A DNA stretch of 64,000 bases from Acanthosoma haemorrhoidale. Taxonomy: Eukaryota > Arthropoda > Insecta > Hemiptera > Acanthosomatidae. A program made the translations under genes and the position numbers. The first letter of the stretch is position 1. The number at the start of each line of letters is the position of its first letter. Location: NCBI GenBank assembly GCA_930367205.1, contig OV884009.1, positions 37,271,841-37,335,840 of the forward strand, given 5' to 3'. The notes under the pieces were generated by a model, which did no database searches, had not been told where the DNA came from, and was given only the letters and a program-made list of their open reading frames with translations. Positions 44,927 through 55,243 of the stretch are shown piece after piece.

Positions 44927-46658
44927 GTGAGTTATTTAAGTATATATTATTTTTCATAAGCAAAATAACTAATTAATGGATAAACAGTAATTAATAATTG
45001 TCAACTAAAATATGTTTGAAGCCATATCGCATTCACGAATCTAGACAAAGAACCAGTAACTGGTGGCAACAGATTCATGTTTATGTTTGCAATGGACTAT
45101 TGTTCTTGTTATTATTGGGTTGTGTGAATTTCAATTAGAAATTATTTGTGTGTATTCAGGTAGGACTTTTGTTGTGATTCATCTTCATATTTCTAAGCCT
45201 AAAATGTTTTTAAGTGTACCAGTGTCCCAACCTTCAATTTTTTCCTTCAGAGAATTTACTATTGCATTCATTTCACCATTTTAGTCAGCTATGAAGATGT
45301 CATATACATGAATAATTAAGCTAATACTATTTTTATAATATTGGTTTTTCAACAACAAACAAATAATTACATTATTTGAAGTGTGAAGTAATTCAGCAAC
45401 AGCTCTTTGATTAAACCAGTTTGAAACATGCTAATTTCATGTACCTGGCTGGGTTTCACCATCTAAATGATGTCTTAACACTCCAATAATAAATAAGTTC
45501 AATTTAATAGTTTTAATCCAAATAGGTTAAATCTAAATCCAGGGATTAAACTGGTAAGTTTGTTCCTTATGACACCTGAGTTCAATTTATTGTTTATGAT
45601 GATGAATGTTTTTAATGATAAAAACGTTTCTACAGTACATTTCAAATAAAACATGGTAAGTCGAAATTCAATATAAGAATTAAAAGTTGTAAACAAACAT
45701 ATATTAAAAGAAGCTAGAGTTATACACTAATGTATATATCTTTTTATTAATGTATATAATTTTATATTCATATATGGAGAACATGGGAGATACACCTATA
45801 GACTAAACAGAATCTTGACTAGGCTTTCTTAAAGCAGTAGTATAAACCTGCAATGTTGCAGGTAACTACAGTAATTTAGAAGCTCCAGTCATTCTCTTGC
45901 TTTCGTTTGATCGCTACTAAGTAACCCAGAGCTACATTCTAAAAAAAAGGTCTAAAGATACAATCCAGCAAGTGGATATAATTTTTGTACATTTTAATTT
46001 GAGCCAAAATGAACCTATAAATAAATAAGAAATATTATTTGTGAGAAAAATTAATTTATTTAATAAAGTGAAGCTTACTATTTCAGGTGGGTTCCTACCT
46101 TCCATTTTAAAAATTTGCATAATGAATGTTTAGGATGGCTATTAAATTTATATAAATAAATACAAAATTATAAATAATTACAATGTAGTCTTTATTGGAC
46201 GCTTTCTCCTCTTTGGTACTACCAACTTGACTAATTAAATCATTTCTATCACTTGCTTGACTTCTATAATAATACTTTTTCTATGTTATTACAATGATTT
46301 ATTTCTATTATCAAACAAAAATATTGCTCATCATTAGGTGCCCACTGATGCTTCTTGCATAGAAGATTCTAGAATCTATTCATCATCTATTTCCATGGCC
46401 TTCTTAAATCTTCACATTATACCTCTCGATTATTATACATTTAAATATAACTTATTTTAAATTTTTACTTAGAGATCCAAAATTATCGTTACAATAATTA
46501 GCTTTATTACATTTATTAATAACATTTCAACAAAAAATTTTGTTGACAGTAAAGAAGTGAACAATTTGTAATTCAATTTATGTATTTTTCCAACATTCAT
46601 AAATTATTATTGACTCATCAAAATAGGTAAAATTAAAATTTTTGTGGCTTTATTCCAG
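44927..46658. other. Intron of unc-13-4
   Basis: AT-rich; short open frames lack motifs. A faint copia-like minus-strand similarity near 45000-45300 was not strong enough to call. Confidence 0.45.
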
Positions 46659-46832
46659 TGCATACCATCTTTGGGGCATGAGAAATGGTACACTTTGGAG
46701 AAAAAATCAAAAGCAAGAGGTGAAATCAAGCTCAAATTAACATTTGGCGCTGAAAAGAATAGTGAAGTTGCATTTCAAGAAGGAAGGCATTTAATCAGAT
46801 TACTTTTACTTCATGAAGTGGAAAATAACAAC
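46659..46832 (+). CDS. unc-13-4: unc-13-4 exon: end of C2A
   Basis: Acceptor TTATTCCAG, donor AACAAC|GTAAGA, 58 codons, phase 0 to 0. It begins CIPSLGHEKWYTLEKKS, continues with the last C2 strand (GEIKLKLTFG), and then an amphipathic helix containing GRHLIRLLLLHEVE, which begins the link to the MUN region. Confidence 0.93.
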
Positions 46833-48555
46833 GTAAGAAATTTAATATTTTTCAAAGTTTGTATAGTTATACATCACTAAGCACAAACCTGCATGACATG
46901 GATTTATCGTAATAAAATTTGTGACTTTTTTTTACTAATATTCATTATTGGTATCTCTTCAGTTTTGTACATTGTACAGGGAATAAAAAAAGAACATATA
47001 TCTTTACAAAAATTATTTTCTCCAGTAGAAGGCTCCTCTTAAAATATCTATACAACTAATTTGATCAACAATCTGGACAGTTAAAATGAGGCAAACAACA
47101 ATATGCCGATTAAGCAACCTCCATAAACATACCCAATGTAAAATGCAATCTTTTTATTACTATATGTATCACTGAGGAATGTTAAACTTTTGCAAAGTGG
47201 GGTATGACAGAATCTATTTTATTAATTTTCCTTGAGAATTGGAAGTTATATACCTCCTTTTCAATTAATGAAATGAATGTTGGTGGAGTAGTCAGTTCAT
47301 TAGCGATTGTTCAAGAATATCAGCCCAGAGAGATCTGGTAATTATCCTAAGAATAATATATTTTCAAAGAAATCTTGAAAATCCCTAAATATTTCCTATA
47401 TACACTTTAAATTGTAACTCTCTTTTTATTTTTCATATTTATCTAAAAATATGATGTATTAGTTCATTTTGAAATACTTTTTTTATAAATGTGTAAGTTA
47501 ATATTTACTTTTTTCTCATGGAATGTATATAATATTCCAAAATAAAAATTAAGTTCTAATTATGTTGTTCTAAGATTTACATGGCATTATTAGGTTCTAT
47601 TACCAAACAAAAAAGTTTACACTCAAAATATTAGATTGCCAAATTCTCTTTTTTTTTCAATTTTCAAATAATATTGCATAACATTTTATCAAGCCATCTT
47701 CGAGGCATAGTTTTTAGCATATCTGGCTAATAGCTATGGAGACTTATCTATATTAAATTCCTGGTTCCCCTAGGATTTTATTGAGGTGGGGGGGGTGGTT
47801 CTGGTTGGAATCTACACAAATTAGTAATTACTAATTATTAGTATTAATTACTTGTAATTAGCAATTCTTCATTATTTATAATGAATAAGCAAATCCAGAC
47901 CAGGGTATGATATGCAACAGGTAAAAGAAGGGCACAAAATAATTGTCAAATATTGATTGGAGGTTTCAACAGACTCCACTATTTAGCAAATAGACACAGT
48001 TCTAGAAATGGAATATACTATAGACTAAATTATAACAGTTACAAGGAAATATTTGATCACCATAGAAAACAGTTTCAACCAATTACTTCAGGATATAATC
48101 CATGCACATTAAGCTAATATAAAATAGTACAGAATCGGATATTCTGCCAAACAGCAATAAAATGTTGTGCCATGCATTTAAATTTTGTTTTCATTGTACT
48201 TTGATTGGAAATACTGTAGATATGTGGGAGGGATTCCATTGGCTGTTAATGGGGCTTCATATAATTATAAAAACGAATGCTGGTAGTTCAATATGAAAAT
48301 AAATATAAAAACATAGTACAAAAAAAAAGGTAAAATCAATTAAATATAACTGATATCATATTTAATATGCGAATCAACTACCACTCATAATTCTTACAGG
48401 GCATACTTGCTTGTCTTAAAAACAAAATAAAAGATACAAATTCATTGGACTAGAATGATCCCCAATTGTTTAAATATTAGTATATTTTTATCAGGTGAAA
48501 TGTTTGAATGCAAGCCTTAAAAATATCAATATTTACTAGTTTATTTTTACAAGAG
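46833..48555. other. Intron of unc-13-4
   Basis: AT-rich; no supported feature. Confidence 0.5.
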
Positions 48556-48819
48556 AGAAGCTCATCCCAAAATGACACTCATCCCAATTGGTTTCAGATT
48601 GATCCTAAAAAGTGGGATGGTGAGTTCCCGGAACCTGCTAATACAATCTTAAGGCAACACACTGCACAAAGTGGACTGCAAGCTGCTGATGAATATTTAG
48701 CTAGATGGTTAGAATTTGTCCGTTTTCATACGAGCCAACCCTTTTGCTTCTCACTTTTTGTGAAAGTTTTGGAAAAGGCTATTCAGCCACTTAAAAATGG
48801 TCTATACTCAGATGAAGAG
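48556..48819 (+). CDS. unc-13-4: unc-13-4 exon: start of MUN region
   Basis: 88 codons, phase 0 to 0, donor GAGGAG-type GAAGAG|GTAATT. I place the acceptor at ACAAGAG so that phase 0 is kept; an acceptor two bases earlier would break the frame. It encodes a short Ser-rich lead, WFQIDPKKWDGEFPEP, QHTAQSGLQAADEYLARWLE, and a helix with KVLEKAIQPLKNGLYSDEE. The W-DGEF...QH(A)QSxL pattern matches the opening of the Munc13-4/BAIAP3 MUN region. Confidence 0.9.
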
Positions 48820-49128
48820 GTAATTTTATTTCACTTATTGACCTGTACATTAATATATAATTCGTAAGTAGTTTCTAGTATAATCAATCATAACAAATAT
48901 AAAGTATAATTTCATTGTCAAGATACTATCATTAAAGTTTCACAATATTGTGATTTTTTTTTCTTTTCGAGAATCCTTTTGAGGGTCTATTCAACAAGAA
49001 ATAATTTATTTTTAGATTTTATTAGAATATATGTTTATTACTTAAAGTATTTAACTCATCCAAGATTTTTTTTTAAAAATGTTTTAAATACGAGTTTCCA
49101 TTATAAATTATGCAAAAAATTATTTAAG

Positions 49129-49250
49129 GTGAAACTATTCTGGGAAAGTACAAAAAGAATCCTTCCTATTTTAATTCAGTATATAAGAAAATTAAGAAAA
49201 GTTTCTCCTGAGGACGAAAGCTTTTCAGAAGAATTGACTTCAGTTTTAAG
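49129..49250 (+). CDS. unc-13-4: unc-13-4 exon: MUN helices
   Basis: Donor TTTTAAG|GTAAGT, phase 0 to 2. It encodes VKLFWESTKRILPILIQYIR, then KLRKVSPEDESFSEELTSVLR. The acceptor (TTATTTAAG) is weak and lacks a good pyrimidine tract. The frame stays open upstream to 48979, so the real acceptor may lie a little to the left. Confidence 0.85.
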
Positions 49251-50119
49251 GTAAGTACTTATTTAAGTGGGTCAGAGTAGGTATAAGCAATTTTTGACTC
49301 GGGGAAATATTAAAGAATTAATTATTGTAATATTAAAGAAGGGGAGTCTTCTGTTAATAACTTTATTTTATTGATTCTTGTGATAGCAAGTATTTTGTTA
49401 CATCAAATAAATAAGCATTGACACAATTTATGAAGCTGTAACCTACCATCCCAAATTCCAGGGTGCATTTATATATTGTTGTTAACTTTAATTTCATATA
49501 ACATTTTATTGCTATGAGTGAGACATCTGTAACATGCAGCTAATGACCTAATGATTGTAGTAGCTGTTGGGGTTGAATGAGCCTTCAGATCTGATGTTAA
49601 ATACATGACACACACCTTCACATACAGTATAAACAACTGTGAAAAATCCTGTATTGTTATGAAATTCAATAAAGTTGCCTTAGATTTTGGAATGATCTAC
49701 AGTGAAAACAGGGCTTATCTCAAATACAGCACCTTCGATAAATTTCGACAAGAATACATGAACCATAGTTTAGGTGTAGTGGGTCCATGTGTGGTATAAT
49801 GTACATAAGCTTGGATAAGGAAGACTGCAAATAAGTCATTTGCAAGTCTTCTTTCAATTACATGTGGCACAATAGAAACTGCTTAATAATCAAAAGCCTT
49901 TTGATTTAAAAATTCAAAGAAATTTAGATAATAAATTATTAACTTTTGGATGGTTATTAGGGGTTCACTTCATAATCGCATAGAGCAGGCAGGCAGATTA
50001 GAGCAGGTTTTACTCTTTTAATTTTTCATGTTTTCTTTTAATAAAAGGTTTTTTTATCCTGTATTGAGTTTCCAATTTCAAAATTATACTTATTATTAAA
50101 CAATGCTTCTTTTTTATAG
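49251..50119. other. Intron of unc-13-4
   Basis: AT-rich; short open frames on both strands at 49469-49799 lack motifs. Confidence 0.5.
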
Positions 50120-50269
50120 GATACTATCTGATATATCAAGTCTAAATGTTCCTGAAGGATTTGAACTGTTTCCAAAAACATCTTATGGATGGCTTGATGA
50201 TTCTAGTTTCTCTAAACAAGATATTGTGACTGTTGTAAAGGAAACAATTAAACATAGTGCAACAGACTG
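50120..50269 (+). CDS. unc-13-4: unc-13-4 exon: MUN helices
   Basis: Acceptor CTTTTTTATAG, donor GACTG|GTAAAA, phase 2 to 2. It encodes ILSDISSLNVPEGFELFPKT, a YGWLDDSSFS turn, and a helix ending ETIKHSATDW. The Trp codon is completed in the next exon. The following 2.27-kb intron holds a Jockey-like relic and a gypsy deletion derivative. Confidence 0.9.
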
Positions 50270-50379
50270 GTAAAACTTTTCAGAAATACACTAATAATTG
50301 TCTAATTAATAAATTACTAAAAGTGTATAATATTAGTTTCTCTTAATGAATTTAATGTTTTTCCTGAGCTTTGTAGGAA

Positions 50380-50870
50380 CACTTTTTAGAATCAAGGCTC
50401 TCCTAATGGAGATGCAAAGTGAATGCTGACAAGTCCTTTCATGTCACCTTCAACATCCATCACTCATTCTGTCCTCCAGTTTTCCTTGGCTGGCAACAAC
50501 CCATTCTAGTAAGCCCTTGACCACCTATCAAAGACTTATACTAGCCAAGCGACTCACATGGCCCCATCACTTCCAAATGACAAGGAACTACCAAAGGATT
50601 CAAACTACATCTTCCTCTCATGAACAATCATTCTAAAATAACAATAGAAAACAAGTGATTGATTTATACAACAATACTACCTAGTACTATACAAGATGGG
50701 GAGTGCGAAGCCTTCTTATTCTTTGCATCCAGTCCTTGCAATCCAGAATCCTCCACAAGATAGCCCCTCAAGAATGCTCCCTTCTATATCAACAACAGCA
50801 CTCTTCATGCTTATCTCAACATCCCATTCATTAAAGATCTAGCCATGCCCTGCTACCTAAACTTATATTT
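50380..50870 (+). pseudogene. Decayed Jockey-like ORF2 C-terminus
   Basis: Scattered matches in order: WRCKVNADKSFHVTF-like near 50410, TYQRLILAKRLTWPHHF near 50530, RIQ.LQSRILHKI.PQECSL near 50740, and AYLNIPFIKDLA near 50815. It shares the LQSR.L.K..QCS(L/P)LYQQ(Q/P) stretch with 28700-28990, so the two are one diverged subfamily. Many stops and frameshifts. Confidence 0.65.
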
Positions 50871-51152
50871 AATTTTTTTCACATTATTCATATTTTTGAT
50901 GATCAGCTAGTTCTTGTGACTACTGCTGAAAATAATATGTTAATATACTGAAAGGGGTAAACATGGCCTTTATAGTTATGATCCTCTTAAGATAACTTTG
51001 ATAACCTTACTGTGATATGTTAGGTTCTGGTTGTGGATTAATTATTTAATAAATCAACAAATATTTCTCTCTACAAAATACTTTTATTGGGTGGGTACAA
51101 ACGCTCTTGATTAGATTTAGCTATTAAATTCATTTTTATAATGATGTGTTGA

Positions 51153-51313
51153 TGTTGTTTTATTCAGATACAGTCATAATAAATAACTTGTTTATTATTA
51201 ATAAATCACATAACCATACTGGTGTGTAAACATGCGGACACTTACTATGTATGACAACACAAACTGCCGATAGCCACTCCTTTTTTCTAGTAGTCAGTGT
51301 TCACCCTGTACAG
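51153..51313 (-). repeat. 3' LTR of the gypsy derivative
   Basis: 161 bp with TG...CA ends read on the minus strand. It aligns along its length with 51956-52102. Confidence 0.72.
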
Positions 51314-51539
51314 CATCCTTTCTTGTCTATAAAAAAAAACTAATTTCACAGCACTCACACGCACAAAAAGTCAAATATATCTAGCAGATCAAGGTTTTTT
51401 GGTTTGTTAATCCTTCTTCCAAAGCTACTAACCTGGCTCTTTTCTTTCACTGTACTTCTTTCCAACATCTGGTCTGGTTGGTGATTCTGATCTATATTTT
51501 CTGTTGTATTTTATACTGTTAGTTATATGTTATGTTTGC

Positions 51540-51950
51540 ATTGGCCTCTTTAACAAAATTTACCACGATATCATATCCAACGAACCAGCATTATCTGTAT
51601 TTGCTTGGGTGTGTCACATAAACCCTTTTTACAGATTAATTCTAAAGGCTTGTGATCAGATTGAATATGAATTGTTTCATCTTGTAAATCTTTGGACTGC
51701 CATGTCATAGTACCTTCTTTTAAGATTTGAACAATCTTAAATAGTATCTTTTTACCCTTTCCAATCCGATGAGTGTTTAAAATTGCAACCCTTTTCTTAC
51801 TCTCCTTCATGTCGAGATCAGTCACTAATTCATAATTCTTCCAAGTTTGTTTCTACAAAATCCAGCTTCCCACAATAACTCTTTTACCCTCAAACTGGAC
51901 TGGTGCAAGCAAATTCATAATGATATCACCTTCGTCTATTTTTCTTCTGA
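51540..51950 (-). pseudogene. Fused gag and RNase H remnant of gypsy element
   Basis: The minus strand gives a gag-like start (APVQFEG, WKNYELVTDLDMKESKKRVA, ILNTHRIG). It then passes directly into an RNase H end: IHIQSDHKPLELICKKGLCD, TPKQIQIMLVRWIYDIVVNF. The DHKPLE...P.R(I/L)Q.ML(V/L)R...YD pattern is typical of Ty3/gypsy. Protease and reverse transcriptase are absent, and integrase too. Confidence 0.72.
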
Positions 51951-51955
51951 AACCA

Positions 51956-52102
51956 TGTTGTTGTATTCAGATACACTGATAACATATAACTTATTTATTA
52001 TGAATAAACATCATAACCATACAAATGTGTAAACACCCACATGTCAACACAACCCCCCGATAACCTCCCCTTTTTTTTAGTAGTCAGTATTGCCCCTGTA
52101 CT
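51956..52102 (-). repeat. 5' LTR of the gypsy derivative
   Basis: About 147 bp, partner of 51153-51313. It has a shared TTAGTAGTCAGT block and lacks about 12-15 bp. Confidence 0.7.
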
Positions 52103-52539
52103 GTAACTGATATTATTGACAGATTAGAATATTACAGTTCAATCTGTCAAGAGCCAAAACATCACTGCTGACAAAGTTCAGATTCCAGAAAAATGGGCCT
52201 GCCATAATTAATTTCTGTTTTTTAAACAAAAATAATAAATAAATTAAAACAAACAAATTTTCATTTTAAAATATTAATTATTTTAGGTTATATTATATTG
52301 TATTTTAAGTTATTTCTTTGTTACAGCACTTGAGAATGGTTGTATAGCTCAATGGGAAATGTTTCCAATTAAAATATTTTTTGGAGAGACAAATTTGTTG
52401 GTTTATTAAATCTTAGTGGTCTGAAAGTTAGTTCATCTAGAAAATGAAACAATATTAACTTAACTAGATATAACTTTAAATATATGATATATATAAAACA
52501 ATTTAAATTATTTATCAATTTAGAAATGCACCATTTTAG

Positions 52540-52677
52540 GTATGACCATATTGTAGAAAATAACAAACCAGAAGATTTTACAAATGAAAAAGCTATTCAA
52601 CAAGCCCTTAAAGTAACTCAACTTGTTCGAAATGATGTCCAGAAAGGTGTAGAAATATTCAACAAACCATTTTATTC
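52540..52677 (+). CDS. unc-13-4: unc-13-4 exon: MUN helices
   Basis: Acceptor CCATTTTAG, donor TATTC|GTATGT, phase 2 to 2. It encodes YDHIVENNKPEDFTNEKAIQ, then QALKVTQLVRNDVQKGVEIF and NKPFYS. It is long-helix sequence typical of MUN. The Ser codon is split across the next intron, which carries a 194-bp MITE. Confidence 0.9.
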
Positions 52678-52921
52678 GTATGTACATTATTAAAAAGAAA
52701 AAATATTTATTACAATAATAGCATGAATTGTATTTTCCTTTTCTTTGTAAGTATTTTTAATAGATATAATTAGAACAAAAAAACTTTTTGCTGTCATACC
52801 ACGATTAGCCAAGTTATGCACTTCTCAGTGAATTGAGTAACACAAAATTAGTGCACGCGGTATCTTATTAATTACTAATGGAAAAATATAAATCATATGC
52901 TTTCGCAATAACTTTGAGTTA

Positions 52922-53115
52922 AGTCACTTTTCTAACAAAGAGATTTTTTCAGATTTCCAGGGTCTATAAGTACTATAAAAAGAGACTTTAAGTATAACTC
53001 AACTATCATTGTTAATACATTCACTCGTGTAATAACGACTTTGTTATTTTTCATAACACTATAGTACTTATATACTCTGAAATGTGAAATAATCTCTTTG
53101 TTAGGAAAAGTCACT
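52922..53115. mobile_element. MITE with long inverted repeats, TA-flanked
   Basis: Arms of about 57 bp pair with some mismatches: left AGTCACTTTTCTAACAAAGA, right (reversed) AGTGACTTTTCCTAACAAAG. The arms run inward to TATAAGTACTATA on both sides. TA is at 52920-52921 and 53116-53117. At 194 bp without coding sequence it fits a mariner-type MITE. Confidence 0.85.
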
Positions 53116-53117
53116 TA

Positions 53118-54325
53118 TACAATTTTGCCAACTGAGGACTGATGTAATACATATATGCGTGCTTAAGGGGGATCCCAAGGGACCTGGGCCCTCCACCTGA
53201 AATATGTGTGGAAATTTGGCCCAGTAACTTATTAAAATTTTAATGCAAATAATTTTTTATTTAATTATTAATACACAATTATGCATCATTAAAAATAATT
53301 TAAGTTATTTCATTATTACCAGGGCCATAGAGGTTCCTGTTCCTTAATGGAGAAGAGAGAAGTTTGTCTCTTTTATCGATGGGTCCTGCCCCCCCCCCTC
53401 CCCTGATCGTTTGTTATTACCTATAGGTAATTAGGATATATCTAGTGGCTATAGGATACATCTAAAATTAATTAGAATAATTGGTCGGTATGGTGTTAGT
53501 AATTTCAGTAAAAACTTGTTAAATTGACAATTTGGACATTTTATTCTCTACTATTACTAACCTTATATTAGTGATGTCCTATTTTAGTTTCAATTTGGTT
53601 TTCTCATAATGATCTCTATGGATTTTCATTCTTTAGGCTATTCATGGGCTGTCAATGTGGGCCATTTTTTAAAGCACCATATGGAGTGACCACATTACCT
53701 GGGACTATTTACATTTTGCCAACCTTTCCTAGTGGCTATGTCAAATAATTTTATTGTAAAACAAAATAACCTTCCAGGACTCTATTTTAAAACTGGTATG
53801 TGAGCATGCTGCCATTTAACCACACTGGTCTCTGTTTGTTTTAACTGGTGTCTTATTCCAGCTCTCATAATTTGTAATGGGGTCTCAGGTTTAGTCATTA
53901 TCTTCTCTATTGCAAGGTAACATGAAGAATGGGAAATAGTTCAATTCAACATTATTTAATCTATTTTTTACTACATAAGGTTTCAAAAATTGTTGAAGGT
54001 GTTTAGATCACACCGTTTTGAAAAGGTATTCTTTAAATACATAAATAATATTTCGACTCCTTGATAGAATTTTTCTTAGCTTTGATTTAGCAAAGAAATA
54101 CTTTTATAAATATGTGACTACAAAAAACTATAGAAATTGAATTGAATATTAAGGTATCTGCACTAAGTATGATAATTTCATTAGAAATTATCAAATATGA
54201 TTACTGTGTCTGACGGGTATTCATAACGCAAATTTTCTGTTTGACATCTCCTAAGTAATAAAATTATTAAGTTGTGTGATTTGGTGCATTTCATAATATA
54301 TGTAAACAATATTTATTTTTTTCAG
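53118..54325. other. Intron of unc-13-4
   Basis: Has a C run at 53392 and a GC-richer patch at 53620-53900 with no clear coding motif. Confidence 0.5.
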
Positions 54326-54377
54326 AATTCTGGGTATACAATATGCTGTTGAGATATATCAAGTTTACGATGTTAAG
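54326..54377 (+). CDS. unc-13-4: unc-13-4 exon: short MUN exon
   Basis: A 52-bp exon, acceptor TTTTTTTCAG, donor GTTAAG|GTAATC, phase 2 to 0, encoding (S)ILGIQYAVEIYQVYDVK. It is too short to stand out as an open frame. It is supported by splice sites, phase on both sides and the continuing helical pattern. Confidence 0.85.
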
Positions 54378-55085
54378 GTAATCAACTAGTTTTACATTAT
54401 TTCTGGTTCATAATTTATTTTAGTTATTTTTATTACTTGAATTAATAATTATTAGGAGGTGCTTATGCACGTTATCATCGATAAAATATGTCAACTCCTT
54501 TGTCTTCCTAAAATTGTGTAGGATCATTTTACAAATAGTATTATAAGTAAGTAATTGGTAAATTGTCTTTTTTGAGTCATACATAATACTCCCTGAATAT
54601 TTATAAGGTTGTTTTTTAAAGGAAAAATTACAAATAAGATTTTCAGTACAAATTATGCTGGAAATAATGTTTAAATATGTAAACACGATAATTATACGGT
54701 CTTTGCAGGTTCTATATTGTATGGTTAATCGTAACCCCTGAAACAGACTTGCTACCGATATCAATAATAATTTTTTTTTTCTAAAATTGAAAAATTCCAT
54801 CGTGATTGTGCCCATAAATAAACATAGTATATAATCAGCCTTAAAAAATAAAAGTATTTTTTAGAAGCAAGTCTGCCTGCATTGTGGGAAGGTGCTATTT
54901 ATTTTACGAATTACTAATTGAACTGTCCATAATACGTTTTTAATGTGACATGATTTGAAGAATAGCATTGGCATACACTTGCCTCAAGATTCTGTGAAGT
55001 CACCTTGATAGTTAAATTTATATTATATTAATTGTATGTATTCATGTAAGAAATTTATTGTTTTAATTTAAAATATAATTTTTAG
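54378..55085. other. Intron of unc-13-4
   Basis: A 131-codon minus open frame (54420-54815) is Lys/Ile/Asn-rich with no domain recognised. I treat it as uninformative. Confidence 0.45.
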
Positions 55086-55243
55086 ATTAGTGAACTAGTG
55101 GAGCCTTGTGTACAGAACATATGTGGATCACTAAAACCTATAAACTTTGATAACAATGGATATGAAATAGAAAATGATAGCGAGTCTTTGTCTATGGGAA
55201 CATCTCTTTTTGAGTTATATTTAATACTTCAGAAATACCTTAA
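55086..55243 (+). CDS. unc-13-4: unc-13-4 exon: MUN helices before MHD1
   Basis: Acceptor TAATTTTTAG, donor CTTAA|GTACGT, phase 0 to 2. It encodes ISELVEPCVQNICGSLKPIN, an acidic linker (EIENDSESLS), and MGTSLFELYLILQKYLK. GTSLFELYLxLQ is a recognisable lead-in to the MHD1 domain of UNC13 proteins. Confidence 0.91.

Larger units (their letters stand above)
51153..52102 (-). mobile_element. Ty3/gypsy-type LTR element, large internal deletion
   Basis: Two direct repeats of about 150-160 bp bracket a short interior. On the minus strand the repeats run TGTACAGGG... to ...GAATAAAACAACA (TG..CA ends with an AATAAA). A purine-rich stretch (AAGAAAGGATGC) precedes the 3' LTR and TGGTTTCAGAAG follows the 5' LTR, the place for a primer-binding site. 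The LTRs differ considerably (roughly a fifth of positions plus a small deletion), so the insertion is old. Confidence 0.78.

Noticed and set aside
45000..45300. Possible copia reverse transcriptase remnant, minus strand
   Set aside because: Only a vague F..KDLG-like and IxLSQ-like order across many stops; not enough to claim.
54420..54815. 131-codon minus-strand open frame in an intron
   Set aside because: Lys/Ile/Asn-rich composition follows the local AT content. I recognise no family, though a decayed transposon cannot be excluded.
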